Origin: Formicarius rufipectus
Lineage: Eukaryota; Chordata; Aves; Passeriformes; Formicariidae
Assembly: GCA_013399695.1 (NCBI GenBank)
Contig: VXAU01000307.1
Coordinates: forward strand, 512,247 to 576,246
Length of the DNA stretch: 64,000 nt
Direction: 5' to 3'
The notes under the pieces were generated by a model. That model had not been told where the DNA came from. It saw nothing but the letters and a program-made list of their open reading frames with translations, and ran no database searches. Shown here piece by piece: positions 50,768 to 60,792 of the stretch. The position numbers were made by a program, and so were the translations under genes. Position 1 is the stretch's first letter; each line of letters begins with the position of its first letter.

Positions 50768-50823
50768 TATACTTCAGGTGCTTTGCTATATTTCAGGTGC
50801 TTTCCTATATTCAAGTGCTTTAT
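50768..50823. repeat. Three-copy 19-bp tandem repeat
   Basis: TATACTTCAGGTGCTTTGC, TATATTTCAGGTGCTTTCC and TATATTCAAGTGCTTTAT stand head to tail, with one to a few changes per unit. Confidence 0.88.
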
Positions 50824-51499
50824 TATCGTACTTTATTTTCAGTATTTAATTCCTAAATGCTACAGAAATGTGGCTGAAATGCTAGGGAAATATTAAAAGC
50901 TTGCTTTAGATTACTTCTTCAAACATTTAGAAAAAAATAGAATAAATGTTTTAAAACCCAAGTTATTTTCTTCTCATCAAATCAATGAGACAGAACGACT
51001 GCTCTAGATTTCATATATTTCAACTGGCTCATTGAAATATATGACTGAGTATGACTTAATTGTTTGAGGTTTTTCACACCTAATAACACTATTGTAAAGG
51101 CGACCAGTGTTTGGTCACAGTTGCCAAGAAAAGCAGAAGGTAGTTATTTCTTTGCAGCCAATTCCCTGCCTGCCCCACTCCCATCACAGCCTCTCCAGAA
51201 CAGCCCAGTTTGTGTCTGTGTGTCCACATTTTCCAAGTACATCCCAGGCATTGCTCCCAGTGCTGCAGCAGGGCAAGGGGATGGCTGGGATGTGGGAGCC
51301 ACTGGGGAAAAGGCAGCCCAGGAAATCTCCAAGTAAACCCTTCAAAGCTGGAGAAGCTCTGACAAGTCCAGGCTGTGATGTCATTAACACATTCTGGAAG
51401 GAGTTTTTCAGGAAATGAATCATGGAAGCAAGTGAAATGCAAAGATGTATTAGGTAACTGTGTCCATCTCCTACCCATGCAACAGTGCTCCCTCCAGTA

Positions 51500-51850
51500 C
51501 AGTTTGTTATTCTATCCAGTCTAATTTTAAGGGACTAGTAATGGAGTTTGAACCACATCCTTAGGGAAGAGTGTTCCATAATCTAATAAACTTCAATGTT
51601 GAGATTTTTTTCCTAATATTCAGCCTAAGCATTACTTTGTTCAGCTTCATCTACTTATTCCTGTAAGTGGTTCTATGTAATACCATAAAACATTTCTTCC
51701 CCAGTTCAGTGTTTACAGCCTTTAAATAAAAGGCACAGTCAGGTCTCCTTTGTTGCCCAGCCAAATTACATACACAGATCTTTCTTTCCTTTCTTTGAAA
51801 GTCTTTTCCACTTTGCTTCCTGCAATTAATCCCAGCTCCAATACTTCGCA
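51500..51850 (-). mobile_element. Very old CR1-like LINE fragment
   Basis: Weak but ordered antisense CR1 landmarks: TCTATCCAGTCTAATTTTAA, GAACCACATCCTTAGG, TTTTTCCTAATATTCAGCC and TCAGGTCTCCTTTG. The degree of decay suggests an insertion older than the common avian copies, perhaps shared across sauropsids. Confidence 0.6.
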
Positions 51851-52332
51851 CGACCTTTCAAATGTCATGGAACTGAAAAAGATTACAAACACCAAACTGC
51901 ACAGATCTACTATAATAAACAAGCATATTCCTCTTTTCACTGTGAAAACAGTGTTTATTTCTTTTTAAACTGTGCAGAATCTTTTTTATCACTAGATCTC
52001 AGGAGATCTTTACTGTGACATATGAAACGATACAGGCTTTCTTCAAGGGCAGACACTCCATCTATGCCATTATAACTCTTCTGGTTTTGAACTTCAAAAT
52101 AATGAGACAACCATCTTCTCCCAAGACTACGAAGGTCAGCTGCAGACTTGCATCCCTTTTAAAGCTTTTGTCATCAAAGCTGTATCAGAAACATATAAAG
52201 ACACCCCAAAAAAAGTATTTCACATGAAAAACTACAGAAACATTTAAAAACAAAGTCAACACCTGTAAAGTCACTGAAATTATATTGCATATAATTAAAT
52301 ATATATTATTTTATTATTTATTGTTGTAATGG

Positions 52333-52380
52333 ATTACCTTAGAGGTATTTTCCAACCTTAACAATTCTATGAGTCTATGA
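52333..52380 (+). mobile_element. CR1 LINE terminal fragment, 48 bp
   Basis: TTACCTTAGAGGTATTTTCC, then AACCTTAACAATTCTATG and AGTCTATGA. This is the extreme 3' end with two octamer-like units. Confidence 0.75.
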
Positions 52381-53126
52381 TAAATTTAACATTTGTAGAT
52401 GGGGTCTACTTCTCTTACTTACGCAGAGATGCTGAAGCACGGAACAGCTTTGTCAGCTGGAAATCCCAATGACATTTTTATTATCTGTAATTGGAGTATA
52501 AGTAGTACACATACCCAGACAATTTTGAAGAATTCAGTAAAACAAGTTACATATCACATTTCTGAATCAAAAGGCTATCAAGCTGCCAAATAAGGTTGCA
52601 AGTAACTCTAAAAAAAGCATTAATTCACTTTTAGAAATGTATTTTAAAAAAACCTTAGGAAGGGAGCATCTTAAGGAATCTTCACGTTTTTATTAGCTCC
52701 ATTCCTCGCCTGTTGCTGGCAATACCTATTTCAACTCCTTTGGACACAAGTGATACATTTTCTGAGATGGAACAAAATTCCTGCTGCGCATTTGAAGATT
52801 GTCCAGTAGAACTGAAGCTGCAAATGTGACCACAATACCAAGAAAAAATAAATAAAGGGTTTATGGTATTATACAAGAGCACAGTATCATGGTATTATGA
52901 CTACTTGAAACCTGGGAAACTAAGTGCAAGCTCAAAGAGGGTGAGAGAGAGGAAAACGAATGAGAAATGTGGGAAAAACTGCAAATCCACCCAGTGCTGG
53001 ATTGCATTTTAGAGGAACTGTCTGACTCAATCATCTTTCAGCCTTGGAACAGCAAACCTCATGCCAACAGCTAGTTCACATAGTGAAACATTTAAATGGA
53101 CTTCTTGGATGGTGGGTTTTGGGGGC

Positions 53127-53171
53127 TTTTTTTTTTTNNNNNNNNNNNNNNNNTTTTTTGGGGGGGGGGGA
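53127..53171. repeat. T run, 16-base assembly gap (53138-53153), then G11
   Basis: T11, then N, T6 and G11. As at 5344, the assembly broke inside a T homopolymer. Confidence 0.95.
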
Positions 53172-54065
53172 GGAGCAGTTAGCTTTTTGGAGTTTTTTGT
53201 TTGGTTTGGACTGGTCTAAAAAAATTATTATTTATTTAATTGAGTTTTTTTTAATAGAAAACTACTCTGGCTTTTGCCCGGGGCATTATCCCGGTACTTT
53301 ATTGTTGTGGTCAGAATGGGAGGGAACACAGTGAATGTGTATAAATCCAACCAATACTGCAATTTTCAGTAACATATTTTGTGGTCTCAATCAGACAAAA
53401 TGCAAGACAGAAACAAATGTGGAAACATATTTAAAAAAAAAACCAACAAAAACCATCTTGGCCATATTATTTTTAAATAGTGTTAATCAGGGTATTGAAA
53501 GTAACTAAAGCTTTTGACGCAGGACCCTCAGAAGAACTTCATCCCCACACAGAGGGGGGAAGAAGAAATCCAGACATTCATTCACAGAAGTGACCTGTAA
53601 CATTGCTAGACAGATCAAGGCACCCAATAAATGACTTTTCCAGAGCAGTTAGAATTTTATATCAGTTAGTGAGTTTAGCACACTGCTCCTGTCGGCTTGT
53701 TGTGACGCCAGGCACTCAATTCAAAATGAACGCATTTCTTGAGACATGGGAACATGAGGAACATGAGTGAGTGGCTTCTGGGAAAGTCTCCCTCTAAAGA
53801 ATTCTGCCTAGCAGCCTAAAAAGAAAAATACAATAAAAAAGCAAAGAGACAAGGGAGTTTTTCTGGACTCAACTGCCTAAACCACAAGACAATTTTCATC
53901 TTTCTCTTCCCTTGTTAAACATACATAGCCCAATTTCAATGGCAAATACCATGACAAGGCTTATCCCAATTTCATGACAAGATACATCCCTTGTTGGTGG
54001 ACTTGAAAGATCATTCCTGCCACCACTTGTGGGGTCAAATCCAGACATAGTACAAGTCACTTGTG

Positions 54066-54462
54066 TAGCCAGGCTGGGAGAGCTGGGGGGGCTCACCTGG
54101 AGCAGAGAAGGCTCCAGGGACACCTGAGAGCCCCCTGCAGAGCCTAAAGGGGCTCCAGGAGAGCTGGAGAGGGACTCGGGAAAACGCATGGAGGGACAGG
54201 ACACAGGGAATGGCTTCCCAGTGCCAGAGGGCAGGGATGGGTGGAATACTGGGAAGGAATTGGTGTCTGTGAGGGTGGTGAGGCCCTCGCAGAGGTTGGG
54301 CAGAGCAGCTGTGGCTGCCCCTGGATCCCTGGAAGTGTCCACGGCCAGGCTGGATGGGGCTTGGAGCAACCTGGTCTGGTGGGAGGTGTCCCTGCCCAAG
54401 ACAGGGGGTGGAATGAGATGAGCTTTAAGGTTCCTTCCAACCCAAACCATTCTGGGATTTGA
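54066..54462 (+). mobile_element. CR1 LINE 3'-end fragment, 0.4 kb, young subfamily
   Basis: It runs from GCCAGGCTGGGAGAGCTGG through TGGCTTCCCAGTGCCAG and GGCTGGATGGGGCTTGGAGC to ACCATTCTGGGATTTGA. It is one of the least diverged copies in the window. The 196-codon minus-strand frame over it is an antisense artefact. Confidence 0.95.
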
Positions 54463-54772
54463 TGTAGTCCAGTATTGGGAAAACAACAGAGATCAGCTTT
54501 ACCATGGCAAAATTCAGTTCCTCCCTGTGTTTAATTAGGCAAGAGTTAAAGAACTCCAGTGGAGCAGGATGAGATAAGGGGTGAATTCACTGCCTGAATT
54601 CCAACAGAACTGACGATCAGAACTGCTGGACCCAGTTCTACCAGGATGAACTTCTATTTCTGGTCACAGCTTTCATTACTCCCTCCGTCCCAATGCTGAA
54701 TTATGTCTCAACAGCTTAAACTCAGCACCTCCCGAGGCTCTCCATGCCCTTCTTCCTACTGAAATAGACTGG

Positions 54773-54944
54773 TTTGGAATGGGCTGCTCAGGGAGGTCTG
54801 GAGTCCACACCCCTGGAGGTGTCCAAGGAAGAACTGGATGCGGCACTCAGTGCTCTGGGCTGGGGGACAAGGTGGGCATTGGGCACAGGGTGGACTCAGT
54901 GACCTTGGAGGGCTTTTCCAATTGCAGTGATCCTGGGATTCTGC
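54773..54944 (+). mobile_element. CR1 LINE 3'-end fragment, older subfamily
   Basis: GAATGGGCTGCTCAGGGAGG, CCCCTGGAGGTGTCCAAGG, GGTGGACTCAGTGACCTTGG and GTGATCCTGGGATTCTG. Confidence 0.88.
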
Positions 54945-55898
54945 CAAATAAGTGCCTGCTTGCTCCTTTCTGCAACCTGCTGCCCCAGCATATAAAACTA
55001 AGACAGAATAGCTAGCACAGCAAACCCAGCACAGACCTACTGCTTCCCTCCCAGGCCTCACCTTCACTCCTCCAAACTTGGGGAGCACCTGAGCACTGGT
55101 ACCTCCGCAATTCCAACCAGTTTCTCTATCAGAGCCTTCAGGAGTGCATTTAAAAACAACTAAATAGAACTCCTAATGCGAGTACAGCTGGAAATCTTGG
55201 AGTCGCACAGTTTGGGAGTGCTCTGTCTGCCACCCATATCCTGAGAAGATTTGCTCACGCTCCTTGAAGCACTCCACCTCTCCCCAGCGCAATGAGCATG
55301 TTGTTGTTTAATCCACCCCAGCCCATCCCACCCCTGTTCTCCCTCTAAGTGGTAATACTTTGTCAACCAGCAAGATAACCTCTTCCTGAACACTACCTGC
55401 TGCACCCAGGAAGAGGAAATCCCTGACTGTTAATTCTCATGCCTGAAACCTGGTCCACCAGCAACTGGATGAAGCAACAGCAGGGAAAGTCCCCCCTGGA
55501 TGCTGGAACAGGCTCATGGACTTCACAAGGGGTGCTGGGTCCTGACCCTCACTGGCACGACGCTCTGTGGAACACACTTCATGAAAACTCAAAATTCAGA
55601 CAATTTTGCTGCCAGTTTTTCAGCAAGTTTCTGCTCAACATATGCAATCGGCAAGTTTTGGGACCTTGTAACTTGGCCAGATTTAGTAAACTTTAAGAGG
55701 GATTGTAAATGGCACATCTCTATCCACAGCTTCACTCCCCTAAGCCCCCCTCCCCAAATCTCAAGAGCCTGTTCCAAGGCATGAAGGCTCTAAAACTCCT
55801 CAATAAAACAGATGTAAGAATTCAGCATTGGTTAAGTAACATTTTTCCCTAACCTCATTCTCAGAAACAGAAGAACTGTTTTCAATTAAAGCAGTGCC

Positions 55899-55930
55899 AA
55901 AAAAAAAGAAAAAAAAAAAAGAAAAAAAAG
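55899..55930. repeat. A-rich tract with single G interruptions
   Basis: A runs of 8-12 separated by single G over about 32 bp. No retrotransposon body is visible on either side. Confidence 0.85.
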
Positions 55931-56935
55931 AGCCTAAGGAAGATACTCAGCATGAAAAGTTTCATCACAAACAACTGAAGTTCGAAAAAAAAATAATTAC
56001 GAGCCATTGAAAACTGGATTTCACTACAGAAAGTGCTATATGAGCTTATCTGGAGGCATCAGTACCAGCTCCAGCCATATGCACATTATTAAAATGGTAG
56101 TTTTAATGATGAAGCGTCAAGGCACACGGCAGTACTGAAGGAAGTAGTCCTATCCCCAGAACGGGCATGCTACAGGCAACATTTTTCATTATCTTGACTA
56201 GCAGAAAATGCCTCCTCAGCTGAAAGAACCCGGTGTCCCTGCTCACCAGCAAGCGCAGGACATGAGTTACTGCCAAGGCTGATGAGCTGTTTTATGTCAG
56301 CACCTGCCCCTTGGCTTCGCTCTCTGAACTGACATCAACTCCAAAGGCATCAGACAGGAACACGTTTCTGTCACCAGACACCAGGGCTGGATCCAAACCA
56401 ACAACACAGAGCTGCAGCACACAAGAGCCTGTTTGAAGTCCTCTTATGGATCTCATACCAACAAAATTCCCTGTCTTTTTGGTAGATGGCCAGTGTGGAG
56501 GGAATGCTGTTGGGAAAGTGTTTTGGTGTATTGAATTTGCTGACTGCAAAAACACAACACTATGGGGGGAGAAAAAGGCTGACTAAGTATTACTGACTCT
56601 GCCTGTATATTTTTTTCCCAGCAAAAACTCATAGTTAACATTGAAATTATATAGAAACATGTGCTAACGCTCATCAACTTTACTATTAAATACTAAAATT
56701 ATATATAATGTATTGAGAAAGTTTTGGTTCCAAATACTGATTTGCCAATTTATGGAACTAATTACATGAAGATTTGAATTTATATGAAAAATTGTATTTA
56801 AAGGCACTTTATTTTGTCTCTAGCATGCACATGAAGTTCCAAAATGTTTCATCTTCAATACCCAAAAAATGTTTTTACCACAGGGCGAGGGATTCCTCTG
56901 GGCTTTTCCTGTTCCTATGGATTTTGCAATAGAGC

Positions 56936-57945
56936 TGTCGTGGGTTCCATAGCTGAATTTTAGTAGAAAAGTAGAAGTATTTTAGTAGAAGCTGCTAGAA
57001 GTTTCTCCTGTCCTGTTGAGCTAATTAAAATTATAGTTACGCCTCTGCGATACATATGCAAGAATTGGAGTGTTTGCGCAGTTGAAAATTCCAGCTTTGA
57101 GATAACAACGCAGACAGACAGAGACCAAGGTCAGAAGAAGAGCAGGAGGAGGCGAAGGAAGAACCATGCTGGAGCAGGGGGGGTTGGGGGGGAAGGACTG
57201 CAAGCTATGAGACTGAAAGCTAAGCCCGTGGAGATCTATTGGGGTTTGGAGACCCCCTGAAGGAGACCCCTGCAGCCCCTGAAGCAGACCCCTTGCATCC
57301 CTGGAGGAGCAGGTGAATGCCTGAAGCAGACCCCTTGCATCCCTGGAGGAGCAGGTGAAGCCCCTGAAGGAGCTGTTGCCCTGGGGAAGACCCAGGATGG
57401 AGCGAGATCCTGGAAGAGACTTGCAGCCATGACTCCTGGAGAAGGAGACGCACCTGGAATAGGTTTTTTCCCGGTAGGAGTGTTGCCCGGGGGGTGGACT
57501 CATGATGGAGAAGTTTGAGGACTGTCTCCCATGGGAGGGACCCCACAGGAGCAGGGGAAAGATTAAGAGCTTCGTGGCCCCCCTGCAAACCGTGGTGGAG
57601 TACGTTGTCCCAACTGCAGCCCACGGAAACCCCATGGAGTGACCCACAGGACAAGACCAATGCCAGCAGCATGACCACCACCTGCAAAACTCTCATTCCC
57701 TGCTGTCTCGAACTGTTGGAGGGAGGGAGGAGTGGGAGAAGTGTTCTTAAGACTGATTTATTTCTTACCTTTTAGTTTTAGTTCTTATCTTGTTAGTAAT
57801 AAATTTACGTATTTAGCTACTCTGAGTTTGTTTTGCCATTATCTCTCAGCTGTTTTTTTTTCTTTCCTTTTTCCCTTTTCCCTCATGGAAGGAAGGGGGG
57901 GGGAAGCCTGGAGGTTTTGGGTGGACAGTGGATGAAACCACGACA
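56936..57945 (+). mobile_element. Solo LTR of an avian ERVL-like endogenous retrovirus
   Basis: A 1,010-bp element bounded by the perfect 8-bp inverted ends TGTCGTGG (56936-56943) and CCACGACA (57938-57945), and flanked by an identical 5-bp target duplication AGAGC (56931-56935 and 57946-57950). TG...CA ends with a 5-bp duplication fit an ERVL-class LTR. A polyadenylation signal AATAAA at 57798-57803, about 140 bp before the end, gives plus orientation. A 42-bp direct duplication (57278-57361) and two G runs (G7-TT-G7 at 57177-57192, G9 at 57895-57903) lie inside. No gag, pol or env follows, so the provirus recombined to a single LTR. The 208-codon frame on the other strand encodes nothing recognisable. 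Confidence 0.88.
57278..57361 (+). repeat. 42-bp tandem duplication inside the solo LTR
   Basis: CCTGAAGCAGACCCCTTGC followed by ATCCCTGGAGGAGCAGGTGA occurs twice with a 42-bp period (starts 57278 and 57320), nearly identical. LTR U3 regions often carry duplicated enhancer-like segments; function here is not shown. Confidence 0.9.
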
Positions 57946-58263
57946 AGAGCCAAGCCATGAAGGGGAAGGAGTTTGCTGTCTGAGCGCACAATTAGGAAAT
58001 GCTGAGGACAGCCCGTGATTGCCTCTCTGCCATCATCCACTTCAGGGCTGTACCCAGGCCTGAGAAGGAGAAGCTAACCCAACTTTTTAATACAACGTTC
58101 AACGCAATTCTCATTGTGCATGAGATCAACCTGATAGTTAAAAAAAATTAATTTGGCAGCAGGACTGCTCTCCAAGGTGACACACAGCACCACTGCCTCC
58201 AGATTTCCATGCAGACCTCACTTCTGTGGAAGCTCCTTGGCAATCCCAACATATCCCCAGCAA

Positions 58264-58396
58264 GCCCTCTGGCACTGGGAAGCCATTCCCCGTGTCCTGT
58301 CCCTCCAGGCCTTGTCCCCAGTCCCTCTCCAGCTCTCCTGGAGCCCTTTTAGGAACTGGGAGGGGCTCTCAGGTGCCCCTGGAGCCTTCTCCAGGA
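58264..58396 (-). mobile_element. Internal CR1 LINE fragment lacking its 3' end
   Basis: It begins at CCTCTGGCACTGGGAAGCC and ends GGAGCCTTCTCCAGGA. Unlike all other young copies it lacks the tail and starts at an internal position, so the 3' part was deleted after insertion or the fragment was moved by duplication. Confidence 0.88.
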
Positions 58397-58944
58397 CACA
58401 CCTCACCTACATTCCTACAACCATTCCCCAGATAACCTTATGCAAAATCACCAGTGCTGCCAACCTGTTTGGTATGAGCTGACAGTGGGGCCTTGTGACC
58501 AGGCCCTTCACTAAACCATTACAATTAGCAAGACCAGAAAAAGGGAAACACCTACACGCTGTATATGCACCTTACAGTAGCACCTGACATTGTTTGGTAA
58601 GAGGGAATCTTGCACACATTATCAAAACCAAACAGCATGTTTCATTAACCTTGAAGCAAGGCCCAGTAGTTAAAACATGAGGATACAGATCAGGACACTG
58701 GAATTTTATTCCTAGCTGCAATGTCAAATGATTGCATAATTTTAGCCAGGCTTCAGGGATGTTATTTCCTCTATTTCCTCTATCTGTAAAAATGAGAATT
58801 TTAGATTTAAAATGGGCATTTAACTCATGATGCCCTTGGCCTGAGCTCATGTCCCAGTCCTCAAAGAGATCTCTGAGCCACTGAGGAGAGTCAGAGCAGA
58901 GTATATATACGCTGGAATGGATTATACACTTTATGTACAGACAT

Positions 58945-58964
58945 GCACACACACACATATATAT
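58945..58964. repeat. (CA)n-(TA)n microsatellite
   Basis: Six CA and four TA units in an AT-rich stretch that continues with TATA-like words to about 59620. Confidence 0.85.
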
Positions 58965-59788
58965 ACACAACTACCTAATTATATAGATGTACAGAATATA
59001 TCTAATTACATACATACAATTATATGGATATAAAGAAAGACAGATCTTCACTTGACAGACATTCTGGCAATGACAACTGTGGGAGAATCAGTACCATAAA
59101 TGTAAACTATACAGGCTCAACTCAGAAGTCAGCAGTGAATTAGACAGACAAACCTGAAGGCAAACTTGAAATCATGCAAGCAAAAAAATTTCATCCTAGC
59201 ACTACTTTTATATTCTGTATTCTCTACATTTCACTTATATATTTAATATCTTTACATATGCTGTATTTATATGTGGTGTATACGTGAAGCTGTGGTGTGG
59301 TATATAGACCTAAAGCTGTTTAAGTGGGAATCTTACACATTATCCCATGCAAACAGCATGACTGCAATGTATATGTTGTAATCATATAATGTACTCTCTG
59401 TTCATGTAACAATTCACTCATATCTAATTTAGGCATGTTTAATTTTTATATCTCTAGGTATATTGATAACTGAATGGTATATTTTTGTATATATACATTA
59501 AACACATCAATATAATATAGTGGATCATGTATACTTCTATTATTAATTGGTTTTACTTTTATGTATCTGGCTGCATTACATAGTTTTTCTACTACATACA
59601 TACACATCCACACACAGAACTAGAGGGTACCAAACAACTGTCAACTGCTGTGGTGCCTAAAAATATCTCCCATTCTTGGTGGAATTAATTTGATCCAGAT
59701 TTTCCTTCCAGTTGAAACCTCTCATATATCTACTTTCCCCTCTTCTGCAGACAAGGAAAACACTTTGTTCAAGCTCACAATGTGGCTG

Positions 59789-59925
59789 CCCACCCCTGGA
59801 AATGTTCCAGGCCAGGATGGATGGAGCTCTGAGCAACCTGGTCAAGTGGAAGATGTCCCTGCCCAGGGCAGAGGGTGGAATGGATGATCCTTAAGGTCCC
59901 TTTCAACCCAAACCATTCCAGGGTT
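59789..59925 (+). mobile_element. CR1 LINE 3'-end fragment
   Basis: CCCACCCCTGGAAATGTTCC, AGCAACCTGGTCAAGTGG and CAACCCAAACCATTCCAGGG. Confidence 0.92.
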
Positions 59926-60333
59926 CTACAAACTGGTTTTTTGCCCCCAAAAACCTACTAGTTTCCCACACAGGTATGTCCATAATTCATAACTGATGTC
60001 CATTAACTATAGTACATTCAGAGTATTCCTCCAGTTTCCAAGCTTCTCATCAAAGAGGTATTAATCTTCCTAGTTAGCAAGTTCAGCATAGCACTTACCT
60101 AAAAGATTAAGAAACAGGTAAGAAAACAGGCTCAGCTTATGAATTGCTAGATGGCAATAAAACAAAGTCACAACATGAGTGGTCAGAGAGGACGTGGATC
60201 AGGTATTAGAGATCCCAAACAGAAAAAAAAGGACCATGACTCAACTGCAGAGAAAGGAGACTATTAAATGTAAAAAGATTAAGTCTTTTCCAAATCAGGA
60301 AAGAAAAAGGTACAGAAGCTTTGGCAAGTTCAA

Positions 60334-60792
60334 TGTTAGACCAGATTGAGTCAAGCCAAAAATAACCCAGGAACAGCTTGCTAAGGGTATAAATACCAAC
60401 AGTAAAAGCTTTTTGAAGAATCTGAAGTAGACAGCTCCTCAGAGAGTCAGAGAAGACATGAAGGTGTTAAGGGAGCACCCCAAGAAGGTCAGACTCCAGC
60501 TAATTAACTACACTATTAACGCTGGAACCAGGACTGGTGATCTATCTTGTTTCCTTTCTTTCTCCCTCTCTCTTCCCCTCCACCCTACCCCTCCCATCAA
60601 ACCCCACTGCTGTATGCTCATACAGTAGGTCAGGGACTAACACACCAAATTTCAGGGCATGTGAGTAATTTACTAATAAAAATTCATTAACCTTTGTGGA
60701 CCTTCTGACTTTTATCATTCCTTTTGACCAGGATCATCTACGAGTCCTGGGTCCTCCATTCCCCTTAAGGGTTGGAAATCTCAGGCTCAACA
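60334..60792 (+). mobile_element. Possible unclassified LTR
   Basis: The segment has an LTR-like order: a TATA-like GGGTATAAATACC at about 60388, a pyrimidine-rich tract (60545-60597), a palindrome CTGTATGCTCATACAG (60610-60625) and an AATAAA signal at about 60677. The stretch near GAGTCCTGGGTCCTCC and AAGGGTTGGAAATCTCAGG resembles ends of avian LTRs I remember only loosely. TGTT/AACA are proposed ends, but I found no target duplication. Confidence 0.3.

Noticed and set aside
56292..56555. 87-codon minus-strand frame
   Set aside because: Considered as an upstream DYM exon; no resemblance to the segment expected before exon 9.
57021..57647. 208-codon minus-strand frame with a repeated SSRDARGLLQ peptide
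   Set aside because: It is antisense to the solo LTR, and the peptide repeat merely reflects the 42-bp DNA duplication.
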